Below are positions 7,201 through 15,433 of a stretch of 35,933 nt of DNA, piece after piece. The notes under the pieces are model-generated. The model saw only the letters and a program-made list of their open reading frames with translations, searched no databases and was not told the origin of the DNA. The DNA is from Bacillus salacetis (GTDB taxonomy: Bacteria > Bacillota > Bacilli > Bacillales > Bacillaceae_B). Location: contig NZ_QXIR01000042.1 of the NCBI RefSeq assembly GCF_003581585.1, positions 1-35,933 on the forward strand. Direction: 5' to 3'. A program made the position numbers and the translations under genes. Numbering within the stretch: position 1 is the stretch's first letter; each line of letters begins with the position of its first letter.

Positions 7201-8481
7201 TTATTCTATTAAGTTTGGGATGAATGTTACTATTTCCGGGAACATGACAACAAGCCCCAAAGCCAGGCATAATACTAATACAAAAGGAATTGCACTCTTC
7301 ATTGCATGATCAAGCTTCACACCTGAAGAAGAACATGCGACAAACAGACAGACACCTACAGGAGGGGTCAGTGTTCCAATGGCGATATTAATAACAATCA
7401 TAACCCCGAAAACAAGCGGATCCATACCGGCAGCCATCGCTAAAGGCATCAGGATAGGAACGAACATGATCAGCAAAGCCAGCCCTTCAATGAACATCCC
7501 CCCTGTGATAAAGATCAAGTTGATGACCAGTATAATAAAAAACGGACTGTCTGATACGCCGGTAATTAAATCACTGAGAATCTGCGGGAAATTATGGCTC
7601 ACCAGAATCCAGCTGAATAAAGAGGAAGCTGCAATAATCAGCAAGACGTTACCCGAACTGATGACAGCTTCCATGAATATTGCAGGCAATTCACGGAGTT
7701 TAATACTTTTATAGACTGCCAACCCAAGAATCAATGTATAGACTACCGCGATGACACTTGACTCAGTGGGAGTAAAAACACCTGTAAGGATTCCCCCCAC
7801 GATAATCACGGGAGCTAATAATGGCAAAATCGCCTTCTTGAAGCTTTGCGCAAAATAGCTTAGGGAAAAAGATTTTGTCTTTCCAGCTCCATAGCCGTAC
7901 TTTCGGCAAATTATCCCGGAAACAACCATCAATAATATTCCAATCAGCACTCCTGGAATAACTCCGCCCAAGAACAGTTTCCCAACTGATAGACTTGCAA
8001 TCCCGCCTAGAACTACCATAGGGATACTTGGAGGTATGATGATTCCTATGGATCCTGAAGCTGCCTGCAATGCCGCAGCGAATCTTGCAGGATAACCCAT
8101 CTTTACCATACTGGGAGTCATCACACTGCTGAGTGCCGCTGTATCAGCAGGCGCAGATCCTGAAATCCCCCCCATCATCATACCTGAACTTACACTCACA
8201 TAGCTCATGCCGCCCCTCGTCCAGCCGATGATGGAATCAGCAAAATTCACGAGCCTTTGAGTCAACCCGCTTTTATCCATAATGACTCCTGTCAACATGA
8301 AAAAAGGGATCGCCAGAAGGGTAAAGCTATTCATGGAGATAAACATTTTTTGCGGAATCACCATCAAGGGGACTGTACCTTCCCATAAAATGGTGATAAT
8401 CGCTGCTGTACCTAAAGAGATACCAACCGGCACACCGATGATCAACAGCAGAAAGAAAGCAATAAATAATAATGCAATCAC
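7201..8481 (-). CDS. dctM: TRAP transporter large permease (DctM)
   Basis: A 426-residue, highly hydrophobic protein with about 12 membrane spans, the usual length for the DctM subunit that carries the Na+-coupled transport path. Family landmarks include the Gly-rich GGISGSAPADTAALSSVM segment, IPPSIPMVVLG and the C-terminal NIAIGTLTPPVGVCLFV. Its ATG overlaps the end of dctQ by 4 nt (8478-8481), the usual coupled arrangement. The C-terminus ends 24 nt before the kduD start. It is expected to import an organic or sugar acid with DctQ and DctP. Confidence 0.93.
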   Translation of the reverse strand: MIALLFIAFFLLLIIGVPVGISLGTAAIITILWEGTVPLMVIPQKMFISMNSFTLLAIPFFMLTGVIMDKSGLTQRLVNFADSIIGWTRGGMSYVSVSSGMMMGGISGSAPADTAALSSVMTPSMVKMGYPARFAAALQAASGSIGIIIPPSIPMVVLGGIASLSVGKLFLGGVIPGVLIGILLMVVSGIICRKYGYGAGKTKSFSLSYFAQSFKKAILPLLAPVIIVGGILTGVFTPTESSVIAVVYTLILGLAVYKSIKLRELPAIFMEAVISSGNVLLIIAASSLFSWILVSHNFPQILSDLITGVSDSPFFIILVINLIFITGGMFIEGLALLIMFVPILMPLAMAAGMDPLVFGVMIVINIAIGTLTPPVGVCLFVACSSSGVKLDHAMKSAIPFVLVLCLALGLVVMFPEIVTFIPNLIE

Positions 8482-8951
8482 ACCTTCTCCCCCTTTTGTC
8501 CAATTATAATAATAACAAGAAAGATCAAAGCTAAGAGACTCGATACCGGAATGATGCTATAAATGATTCCAAGCTTTACTGGCAGTACCGAAGCCATACC
8601 TGACATGCTCACCAACATGAATTGTAAACCCTGCCAAAATAATACTGCGAAGAATGCTGCTGTAATGAGATTTATCAATATACGCATTGCATTGGAAAAC
8701 CTACCCATACGGTCAGTGATGAAAGTGATGGCGATATGTTTCTGTTTGTAGATTCCCATCGTGATACCTAAAAACATGAGCCATACGAATATGTATCGAT
8801 CCAGTTCCTCAGCCCATACCATTCCTCCGGCAAATACATAACGAAGGACTACCTGCATGAACACGGCGGATATCAGGACGGCCATAAGAATCAGGACCAA
8901 AAAAACAATCAGCTTTTCAAGTGCCCGGCCAATTCGAACTAATGTATCCAT
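8478..8951 (-). CDS. dctQ: TRAP transporter small permease (DctQ)
   Basis: 157 residues with four predicted membrane helices, the normal DctQ form. The conserved central segment VWAEELDRYIFVWLMFLGI is intact. It pairs with DctM in the membrane. A GGGGGA ribosome binding site lies before ATG 8951. The gene is separated from dctP by 232 bp that contain a stable stem-loop (9115-9144), so it probably receives less mRNA or message stability than dctP. Confidence 0.92.
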   Translation of the reverse strand: MDTLVRIGRALEKLIVFLVLILMAVLISAVFMQVVLRYVFAGGMVWAEELDRYIFVWLMFLGITMGIYKQKHIAITFITDRMGRFSNAMRILINLITAAFFAVLFWQGLQFMLVSMSGMASVLPVKLGIIYSIIPVSSLLALIFLVIIIIGQKGEKV

Positions 8952-9114
8952 AACGATCCCCCTACTATAATAAGCTTTAATTTAATGGCTTTTCATAAAC
9001 CCTGAGTGTGTCAAACCAATGAACAAAAGGTCCATCCATAATTCCTCTCAAAATCGTCGTTAACAAGAAAGAAAAAGGGGAAATCCTGGTTTAATAGAGA
9101 ATGACTATTCATCA

Positions 9115-9144
9115 GGAGAAAAATCCGACTAAAGATTTTTCTCC
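9115..9144 (-). terminator. Intercistronic stem-loop between dctP and dctQ
   Basis: Perfect 11-bp stem (GGAGAAAAATC/GATTTTTCTCC) with an 8-nt loop. There is no U-run after it on the transcript strand, so it looks more like a partial terminator or a 3'-end stabiliser of dctP mRNA than a full stop. Confidence 0.6.
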
Positions 9145-9183
9145 TTCAATTACTCATTTAAACCAATCCTATTTTACAGACTT

Positions 9184-10203
9184 CTATTTTGTATCAATGA
9201 TTTGCTGGATTAGATCTTCCCCGAATTCATCTGAATATTTCTCATAAACCGATTGAACGGCTTTCCTCCACTCTTCCTTATCAGGGTTCTTCTCTATCGT
9301 TAATCCTCCTTCGGTCTCCAGGTATTCGATTTCTTTCTTTTCATTATCACGGATCAATTGTCGTTCATAGTCGCCTGCTTCCTTCGCAGCTTCCATGACA
9401 GCCTTCTGATATTTCTCTGAAAGACCATCGAATTTTGCCGGATTCATAATAAGAAGCATTGATGTATAGGTGTGTCCGTCCATCACCATATAATCCTGAA
9501 CCTCATACATCTTAGAGCTTTTAATCGCAAATACCGGTCCTTCCTGGCCATCAACAACTCCGTGCTGCGCTGCCATGTAGAGCTCAGAGAAAGGCATTGG
9601 AACTGAGTTTGCACCAAGCGCCTCTGTGGTTGAAATCAATACTGGCCATTCCGGAGTCCGGATCTTTAAACCTTTTAAATCTTCGGGAGATTTCAATGGC
9701 TGCTTGCTGTTTAAAAAGTGTCTGAATCCCGACTCCCAATAACTCATGACTTTAAACCCGCCTTGTTCTTCCGCTTCTTCAGCAAGCAGTTCCCCTACTT
9801 CCCCTTGCAGGACGTTATCAACGTGATTCGCATCTCTGAAGAGAAATGGCAGGTCAAAAATTGAAAATCTCGGATAATACTTCGTGACACTTCCAGAAGC
9901 AACAAGTGAAATATCAACGGTCCCCAGTTTTGTTCCCTCAGCAAGTTCACCTTCTTCACCCAGCTGGCTGCTGTGATAAACATCCACTTTCACTTTTCCT
10001 TCAGTTTTTTCTGAAACCAGTTCTGCAAACTTTTCTGCCCCTGCGTGAAATTGTGATTCTGTCGGCTGGTTATGGCCTAGCTTCAATGTGATCTCCCCTG
10101 ATTGACCGGCTGATGCACCACTCTGGCTTTTGCCGCAGCCTGCCAATCCTATCGTCAAACAGACAGCAATAAGTACGATTAAGACCTTGATATAATTTCT
10201 CAT
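9184..10203 (-). CDS. dctP: TRAP transporter solute-binding lipoprotein (DctP)
   Basis: 339 residues. A lipoprotein signal peptide ends in the lipobox GLAGC, with Cys23 the lipidated residue, and a Ser/Gly-rich linker follows. The mature part is a DctP-family binding protein (LKLGHNQPTESQFHAGAEKF at the start). The segment LKGLKIRTPEW has the conserved Arg that contacts ligand carboxylates, and VPMPFSELYMAAQHGVVDGQEGP is typical. It captures the acid outside the membrane and hands it to DctQM. AGGGGGAGAAGG lies before ATG 10203. The upstream region has cre-like and AT-palindrome sites. Confidence 0.93.
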   Translation of the reverse strand: MRNYIKVLIVLIAVCLTIGLAGCGKSQSGASAGQSGEITLKLGHNQPTESQFHAGAEKFAELVSEKTEGKVKVDVYHSSQLGEEGELAEGTKLGTVDISLVASGSVTKYYPRFSIFDLPFLFRDANHVDNVLQGEVGELLAEEAEEQGGFKVMSYWESGFRHFLNSKQPLKSPEDLKGLKIRTPEWPVLISTTEALGANSVPMPFSELYMAAQHGVVDGQEGPVFAIKSSKMYEVQDYMVMDGHTYTSMLLIMNPAKFDGLSEKYQKAVMEAAKEAGDYERQLIRDNEKKEIEYLETEGGLTIEKNPDKEEWRKAVQSVYEKYSDEFGEDLIQQIIDTK

Positions 10204-10291
10204 CCTTCTCCCCCTAATTGATTTGTAATTGTATAGAACAGCATTAACTCTACTGTAGATACTGAATAAATTTTTCTTTTCCGCCCCGAAA

Positions 10292-10305
10292 TGGAAACGC
10301 TGTCA
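10292..10305. promoter_or_regulatory. Candidate CcpA cre site upstream of dctP
   Basis: TGGAAACGCTGTCA fits TGNAANCGNTNNCA at every fixed position. Its position about 90 bp upstream of the dctP start is right for carbon catabolite repression of a sugar-acid uptake operon. Confidence 0.55.
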
Positions 10306-10348
10306 TTCCATAACAAAAAAATATCCCGTATTTCACCTGTTTGTTAAT

Positions 10349-10379
10349 ATTATATATAATAATTAAAATTATATATAAT
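10349..10379. promoter_or_regulatory. Operator pair A: two ATTATATATAAT palindromes
   Basis: Perfect 12-bp palindromes at 10349-10360 and 10368-10379, centres 19 bp apart. Likely binding sites of the GntR/FCD regulator encoded next door. Confidence 0.55.
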
Positions 10380-10396
10380 TATTTTGCACAAGTAAA

Positions 10397-10437
10397 GAGC
10401 TATTATATATAATATTAATCTTTATATATAATAGCTC
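10397..10437. promoter_or_regulatory. Operator pair B within a 16-bp perfect inverted repeat
   Basis: A perfect 16-bp inverted repeat (GAGCTATTATATATAA and its complement, 9-nt loop) containing ATTATATATAAT at 10402-10413 and a one-mismatch copy at 10421-10432, again 19 bp centre to centre. It sits 13 nt after the regulator's stop codon, so it might also act as the hairpin ending that transcript. Confidence 0.55.
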
Positions 10438-10449
10438 GAGTGAGACTCT

Positions 10450-11088
10450 TTATTTAGTTACCATTTTCATAATATGTTCTTTAAATGCCTGCTTCGATTT
10501 TTCGATTTCTTTTGTTTCCAGGATTTTGACAAGATCCAGATGATACTGATACACTTCTTCGGGAAGTATCCTCACCTGCGGATTCAAGATGGTGATATAC
10601 CTTCTTATGTGAGTATTCAACATTGTCCATATTCTTAGATAAATATTTATGTCAGCCCATTCGATGATCGTCCGGTGAAACTCCATATCCAGTTCAGACT
10701 GTACAGCATAATCCTTAACACCATTTTTCATTTTATCTACAATATCATACAACTCGCCAAAATCTTTCTTGGTGAGCGAAGGGAGAACAGCTTCAATCGC
10801 ATTTGTTTCAATCTCAGCACGCAACGAAAACATATGATACATTTCAACAGGATTGATTTCTGTTACAAAGGCACCCTTGTATTTGATCGTTTGGATAAGA
10901 CCTTCTTCTTCAAGGCCCCTAAGTGCTTCCCTGACAGGGACCTGACTGATCCCCAGCCTCTTCGCAACTTCAGTCTCGACAATCCTGTCACCAGGCTGAA
11001 GCTTATTTTGGATAATATCGTTCCTCAGTTTCTGTTTTACCTCATCTTTTAAGGAAACGAGTGATCTCCCTTTCTGGGCATTTTCCAT
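10450..11088 (-). CDS. GntR-family transcriptional regulator, FCD (FadR-like) subfamily
   Basis: 212 residues from ATG 11088. The N-terminal winged helix has the GntR pattern LRNDIIQNKLQPGDRIVETE followed by AKRLGISQVPVREALRGLEE and EGLIQTIKYKGAFVTEI. The C-terminal all-helical FCD domain (about 80-205) has the acid and His residues of the metal/ligand pocket (SELDMEFHRTIIEWA). Such proteins typically sense an organic acid. It lies upstream of the TRAP operon in the same direction and is the likely controller. An upstream in-frame ATG at 11097 sits inside the Shine-Dalgarno stretch (AAAGGA), which favours 11088. It is probably autoregulated through the pair at 11128-11158. Confidence 0.9.
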   Translation of the reverse strand: MENAQKGRSLVSLKDEVKQKLRNDIIQNKLQPGDRIVETEVAKRLGISQVPVREALRGLEEEGLIQTIKYKGAFVTEINPVEMYHMFSLRAEIETNAIEAVLPSLTKKDFGELYDIVDKMKNGVKDYAVQSELDMEFHRTIIEWADINIYLRIWTMLNTHIRRYITILNPQVRILPEEVYQYHLDLVKILETKEIEKSKQAFKEHIMKMVTK

Positions 11089-11127
11089 AGTGAACATTCC
11101 TTTACTTCTTTTTATAAGCTTTTTATA

Positions 11128-11158
11128 ATTATATATAATATTATAGATTGTATATAAT
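11128..11158. promoter_or_regulatory. Operator pair C upstream of the gntR-type gene
   Basis: ATTATATATAAT at 11128-11139 and a one-mismatch copy ATTGTATATAAT at 11147-11158, centres 19 bp apart, as in the two pairs before dctP. Confidence 0.55.
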
Positions 11159-11504
11159 AATCACACTTGAGTTCAAGTCATTTGTTTTCTCTATTATATA
11201 GGATATTTACTTATAAATGGGGTTCACCGTCATTTTTTATCATGTATACCCCTGGCTTAATACAACTAATTTGGATTCCGAAAATGGTTATGCTGTCATT
11301 GTTGGCTCATTTAACGCCTTAATGGGATTACACGAATGGAATCCGTGCCTGATGCTGGCTTCATCAGCGATAAATCGGGCTTTTGCCAAACAGTTTGCTA
11401 TTGTTTAATCGTCTTTTTTTGAATGATGCTGTCATGAAGGGGATTATGAATTCAGTTTGCTGAGGCAATAGCCCTCTGACTTTGACTATTCATTGTTTAA
11501 GTTC
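11159..11504. other. Intergenic stretch without a recognisable gene
   Basis: About 345 bp between the regulator's promoter region and the proA terminator. A weak further AT palindrome (ATTATATAGGAT) lies at 11193. A 63-codon plus-strand frame at 11217-11408 has no Shine-Dalgarno and no family resemblance, so it is not called. Nothing else is recognised. Confidence 0.5.
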
Positions 11505-11542
11505 AAAAATAAAACGCCCTGTATACAATTCACAGGACGTTT
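11505..11542 (-). terminator. Intrinsic terminator after proA
   Basis: The arms AAAACGCCCTGT and ACAGGACGTTTT form a 12-bp stem with one mismatch around a loop of about 10 nt. A- and T-rich flanks on both sides suggest it works for the minus-strand pro genes. Confidence 0.8.
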
Positions 11543-11595
11543 TATCAACATTCATTTCGTATTTCCAAAATGAAATATTCTTATTTATTACCTTT

Positions 11596-12858
11596 TTAAC
11601 GAGTCTGGCCATTTCCAGTCATCATATATTTTACTGTTGTCAATGCAGGCAGCCCCATTGGTCCGCGTGCATGTAATTTTTGAGTGGAGATACCTATTTC
11701 TGCTCCGAAGCCAAGTGCACTGCCATCAGTAAAACGAGTGGATGCGTTATGGTATATGGCTGCAGCATCTACAAGCGTCATGAACATTTTAGCCGTTTCT
11801 TTATTATCAGTGATAATAGCTTCTGAATGCTTGGTACCGTATTTTTCAATATGGTTGATGGCATCGGCAGCTGTGTCTGCTGTCTTGACCGCAATATCCA
11901 GGCTGAGGTATTCATTAGCCCAGTCTTCTTCGCCTGCAGGAGTGCAGTCCGGGATAACGGCACAAGCTTCTTCATCACCATGGACTGTGATGTTGTACTT
12001 GTTGAATGTTTCAATTAATTGTTCTTTGTTTTCAGCCAGCCAGTCGCGATGAATAATAACCGTTTCTGCCGCATTGCAGACAGCTGGACGGTCGGTTTTT
12101 GCGTTGACCAGGATACTGAGCGCCATTTTTGTATCGGCCTCTTTATCAATATAAATGTGGCAGTTTCCTACTCCTGTTTCAAGGACAGGCACTGTAGCAT
12201 TGTTGACGACAGCATTGATCAATGCCCCGCCTCCGCGTGGAATGAGGACGTCAACATGTTCTTTCATGGTAAACAACTGCTGTGTTGCTTCCCTGTCGGT
12301 TGTATTGATGAATTGTACGGCTTCTTTAGGGATCTTGGTTTTTTCCAAAGCCTTATGCATTACATCAACGATGGCTTTGTTTGAAGTGATGGCATTTGAA
12401 CCACCTTTAAGCACAATGGCATTCCCTGACTTTAATGCCAGGCCGGTCGCATCGACCGTCACATTCGGACGTGCTTCATAAATCATTCCGATGACACCTA
12501 AAGGAACCGTCACTTTGGCAACATCGAGATCGTTCTCCAAAGTCCAGCCACTGACTGTCAGACCTGTTGGATCCTCAAGTTCGGACACTTCACGAAGGCC
12601 GTTCGCAAAGTCAAAAATGCGTTCCTTTGATAAGGAAAGACGGTCCATGAACGCTTCGTCGAACCCTTTTTCCCGGCCACGGTCCAAGTCTTTTTCATTT
12701 GCTTCAAGGATATTTCCGAACTGCTCTTCCAGTGTGGATGCAAGTGTCAAAAGTGCTTCGTTCTTTTCTTCAGTAGTTAAAAGTGAAAGAGATTTTGCTG
12801 CTTTTTTGGCTGCAATCGCTTGTTCTTCTACATTCGTTTTGTTGGCTGTTAATGTCAT
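11596..12858 (-). CDS. proA: Glutamate-5-semialdehyde dehydrogenase (gamma-glutamyl phosphate reductase)
   Basis: A 420-residue cytosolic enzyme of the aldehyde-dehydrogenase superfamily, full length for ProA. Diagnostic segments are GVIGMIYEARPNVTVDATGLALKSGNA, VLIPRGGGALI and the catalytic-Cys region KTDRPAVCNAAETVI. The C-terminus has TRFTDGSALGFGAEIGIST and ARGPMGLPALTT. It reduces gamma-glutamyl phosphate with NADPH, the second step of proline synthesis. It starts 37 bp after proB, with GGAGG before ATG 12858, so the two form an operon ending at the terminator at 11505-11542. Confidence 0.97.
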   Translation of the reverse strand: MTLTANKTNVEEQAIAAKKAAKSLSLLTTEEKNEALLTLASTLEEQFGNILEANEKDLDRGREKGFDEAFMDRLSLSKERIFDFANGLREVSELEDPTGLTVSGWTLENDLDVAKVTVPLGVIGMIYEARPNVTVDATGLALKSGNAIVLKGGSNAITSNKAIVDVMHKALEKTKIPKEAVQFINTTDREATQQLFTMKEHVDVLIPRGGGALINAVVNNATVPVLETGVGNCHIYIDKEADTKMALSILVNAKTDRPAVCNAAETVIIHRDWLAENKEQLIETFNKYNITVHGDEEACAVIPDCTPAGEEDWANEYLSLDIAVKTADTAADAINHIEKYGTKHSEAIITDNKETAKMFMTLVDAAAIYHNASTRFTDGSALGFGAEIGISTQKLHARGPMGLPALTTVKYMMTGNGQTR

Positions 12859-12895
12859 CCAATACCTCCATATAGTAGTTTTTCAAAAAATGTCC

Positions 12896-14029
12896 TTAGA
12901 CGCCCACAGGGATCGGTACTTCCACATGACAAACCAGATTGTCAATTTCCACTGCTGCACCCTGATAGTTTTTAAGTTCTGCCTCTGTCATATTGGTGAA
13001 ATTCTTTAATTGTTTTGAGTCATAGTTAACGACACCAAGTCCGATTTCCTCACCATTCATATCTGAGATCCTGATTACGGCACCGCTTCTGAATCTTCCT
13101 TTTACAGCATATATCCCTGATGCATTAAGGCTCTTCTTACTTTCAAGAATTGATTCCTTCGCTCCATTATCAATGGTGATGTCACCTTCCGGCCCTGAAT
13201 TGAATGCTATCCACTGCTTCTTGGTATCCAGGTTGATGACATCTTCTTTCGCTTCGAAATAGGTCCCTCTCGCATCGTTATGAACGGCATCATAGATGAT
13301 ATTGGAAATACCTGATTTTCCAAGGAAAGATGGTATTCCTGAAGCCATCGCGATTTTGAATGCATCGATCTTGCTGCGCATTCCGCCTGTTCCTACCGAA
13401 CTTCCCGGTTCACCTGCCATATCTTCTATATCAGGGGTGATCTCATTCACTTCCTCAAGAAGCTCTGCCTCAGGATTTTTGCGGGGATCATCATTATAAA
13501 GACCATCGATATCGGATAAGATGATCAATTTATCCGCGTCAACCAAGCCCGCTACTTTCGCTGATAAAGTGTCGTTATCGCCGAATTTCAAGCGGTCGAT
13601 TGTAACTGTGTCGTTTTCGTTGACGATCGGAATGATACCGCGTTCCAACAAGACGTTTATCGTGTTTTTCGCGTTGTTGTATCGATTTTCATCAGAGAAA
13701 TCACTTCTGGTGATGAGAATCTGGGAAGCTACATAACCGTTCGATAGAAATAAATCTGAGTAAGCTTCAATTAACAATCCTTGACCGATAGATGCTGCTG
13801 CCTGCTTTTCCGGAAGTGTACTTGGTCTAGCCAGGCAGCCTAATTTCCTGTACCCAGCGGCTACCGCACCGGATGAAACCAGCAATACTTCATGGCCGTC
13901 ATCTTTCAAGCGAACGACTTCATCTGTCAAACGCTCCAACTTCCTGCGGCTCATCTCCCCGTGAAGACTTGTTAAAGAACTACTTCCTATTTTGATTACG
14001 ATTCGCTTCTTCTTGGTGTCCGGAGACAT
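12896..14029 (-). CDS. proB: Glutamate 5-kinase
   Basis: 377 residues from ATG 14029. An N-terminal amino-acid-kinase domain (VIKIGSSSLT; SSGAVAAG; INENDTV; FGDNDTLSAKVAGL; SDIDGLYNDDPR; GTGGMRSKIDAFKIA) is followed by a C-terminal PUA domain (about 275-365, with GIYAVKGRFRSGAVIRI). It phosphorylates glutamate with ATP, the first and feedback-inhibited step of proline synthesis. Two adjacent ATGs follow AGGAG; the second has the better 7-nt spacing. The preceding interval contains a palindromic repeat (14085-14169), so the promoter probably lies there or reads through from proI. Confidence 0.97.
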   Translation of the reverse strand: MSPDTKKKRIVIKIGSSSLTSLHGEMSRRKLERLTDEVVRLKDDGHEVLLVSSGAVAAGYRKLGCLARPSTLPEKQAAASIGQGLLIEAYSDLFLSNGYVASQILITRSDFSDENRYNNAKNTINVLLERGIIPIVNENDTVTIDRLKFGDNDTLSAKVAGLVDADKLIILSDIDGLYNDDPRKNPEAELLEEVNEITPDIEDMAGEPGSSVGTGGMRSKIDAFKIAMASGIPSFLGKSGISNIIYDAVHNDARGTYFEAKEDVINLDTKKQWIAFNSGPEGDITIDNGAKESILESKKSLNASGIYAVKGRFRSGAVIRISDMNGEEIGLGVVNYDSKQLKNFTNMTEAELKNYQGAAVEIDNLVCHVEVPIPVGV

Positions 14030-14084
14030 CATATCACTCCTGTTACATAATTTGTTTTATTGCACTTTATTTCATTATCATACT

Positions 14085-14169
14085 AAAGGGAACTGTCCCT
14101 TTTATAACTTTAACGCGTTAATACACTAAAATTTCACCGCGCAGAGGGACTGTCCCCGGCTGCGGTGAA
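14085..14169. repeat. Nested palindromic intergenic repeat between proI and proB
   Basis: Contains AAAGGGA-ACTG-TCCCTTT (14085-14102), the palindrome TTAACGCGTTAA (14110-14121), and TTCACCGC/GCGGTGAA arms (14133-14140, 14162-14169) enclosing GGGACTGTCCC (14146-14156). GGGACTGTCCC-type hairpins recur in Bacillaceae intergenic regions in my recollection. It could act on the proI-proB transcript as a hairpin. Confidence 0.6.
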
Positions 14170-14207
14170 GCGTTAATGCAGCACAGGGGTACCTCTATTG
14201 TTTAATA

Positions 14208-15050
14208 TTAGTTTGCAATTAATACTTTCTTGAATTGGGAACTGATTTCTTTTGATCGTCTTTCTGCACCTTTGACGGCTTGCGCAATGGCTTCTCCTCC
14301 GCCAAATTTCTCAAGTGCTTCCAGTCCAGCTGCCGTGGTTCCGTTCGGGGAAGTTACGTTTTTCCGTAACTGAGCGGGTGTTTCTTCACGCTCCATGATC
14401 ATCTTCGCTGCCCCCAAAATGGTTTGAGCTCCAATCTGGCGTGCTACTTCCGGTTCAAGGCCGCCGTCTTTTCCGGCTTTCTCAATATGTTCCATTAGGT
14501 AATAGAAGTAAGCAGGGCCGCTACCGGCAATGCCTGTGAAAATATCCATCTTTTCTTCATTGATTGTATAAACCTCTCCGATGCATTCGAGCAATTCCTG
14601 CGCTATCTTCATATCTTTACCGGTCGTATATTCACCAGCAGCAATCGCGGTTGCCGATTCACGCATCATGCTGGAAGTATTCGGCATAACTCTGATGACC
14701 TTTTGTCCTTTATGAAGCCCTTCTTCCATATGCTCCGTGGTGATACCCGCAAGCACGGAAAGGATGACTGTTTCGGGATGCACTTCATCGATAATCGACT
14801 CCAGTACTGCATCGATATCTTTTGGCTTCATCGCCAGGATCAACATGTCTAACTCATCGAAGTTCAATTCATCTTTTGTTACTGCTGTTATATCATATTT
14901 AGCTTTCAATTCTTGCAAACGCCCTTGATTGCTTCTGTTTGATACAATGATTTGTTCAGTTGGAATTTTATTTGATTCAACCATTCCTGAAATCATGGCC
15001 TCTGCCATATTACCTGCACCTAGAAAAGCAACCGTCTGTTTGTTTAGCAA
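14208..15050 (-). CDS. proI: Pyrroline-5-carboxylate reductase
   Basis: 280 residues from TTG 15050. An N-terminal Rossmann domain (VAFLGAGNMAEAMISGM) precedes the C-terminal dimer domain with GSGPAYFYYLMEHI and the conserved VTSPNGTTAAGLEAL near the end. It reduces pyrroline-5-carboxylate with NAD(P)H, the last step of proline synthesis. The frame extends to an ATG at 15110, but that adds a Lys/Asn-rich tail foreign to the family. GGGAGAGG just before TTG and the usual family length support 15050. Named ProI/ProC by family; paralogue choice is not certain. Confidence 0.93.
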   Translation of the reverse strand: MLNKQTVAFLGAGNMAEAMISGMVESNKIPTEQIIVSNRSNQGRLQELKAKYDITAVTKDELNFDELDMLILAMKPKDIDAVLESIIDEVHPETVILSVLAGITTEHMEEGLHKGQKVIRVMPNTSSMMRESATAIAAGEYTTGKDMKIAQELLECIGEVYTINEEKMDIFTGIAGSGPAYFYYLMEHIEKAGKDGGLEPEVARQIGAQTILGAAKMIMEREETPAQLRKNVTSPNGTTAAGLEALEKFGGGEAIAQAVKGAERRSKEISSQFKKVLIAN

Positions 15051-15433
15051 ATATATCCTCTCCCAATAATTTCTTTTTTTGTTCGTATTTTTGTTCGCTC
15101 TTTTTTTCAACGTTTACAATCGTAACACGTACAAAATCAGATTCAAGGGGTTTGCTCAATGTTTAGTGTATATGGTTGAATTAGTTAGTGTAAGCGGTTC
15201 CATCTCTCTTTGAGCTAACCAAACGGGGAATAATCCCTTATAATCACGCCTTAAGCCTTTAAATAAAGATTGAGATTTACATTTTTTTGCCTATTATTCT
15301 TTTTCCGATCAAAAATCCCCAGTGCATGAGCGCAGGTGCCATAGTTGGTTGCCGCATCAGGTGACAGGCTCCCATCTTACCAAAACTTCAGGATATAATG
15401 ATTTTTATAGAAGAGAATCCAGCATAAAGAATA
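15051..15433. other. Intergenic region upstream of proI
   Basis: Should hold the proI promoter on the minus strand. No clear promoter, T-box or other RNA element was recognised. It ends at MITE copy 2. Confidence 0.4.

Noticed and set aside
11217..11408. 63-codon plus-strand frame in the gap before the pro genes
   Set aside because: No Shine-Dalgarno, no recognisable domain, atypical residue mix; probably chance.
15170..15215. TGGAACCGCT on the minus strand upstream of proI, similar to the T-box core TGGNACCGCG
   Set aside because: The expected proline discriminator pairing would need TGGT, no specifier hairpin or terminator was found, and the last base mismatches.
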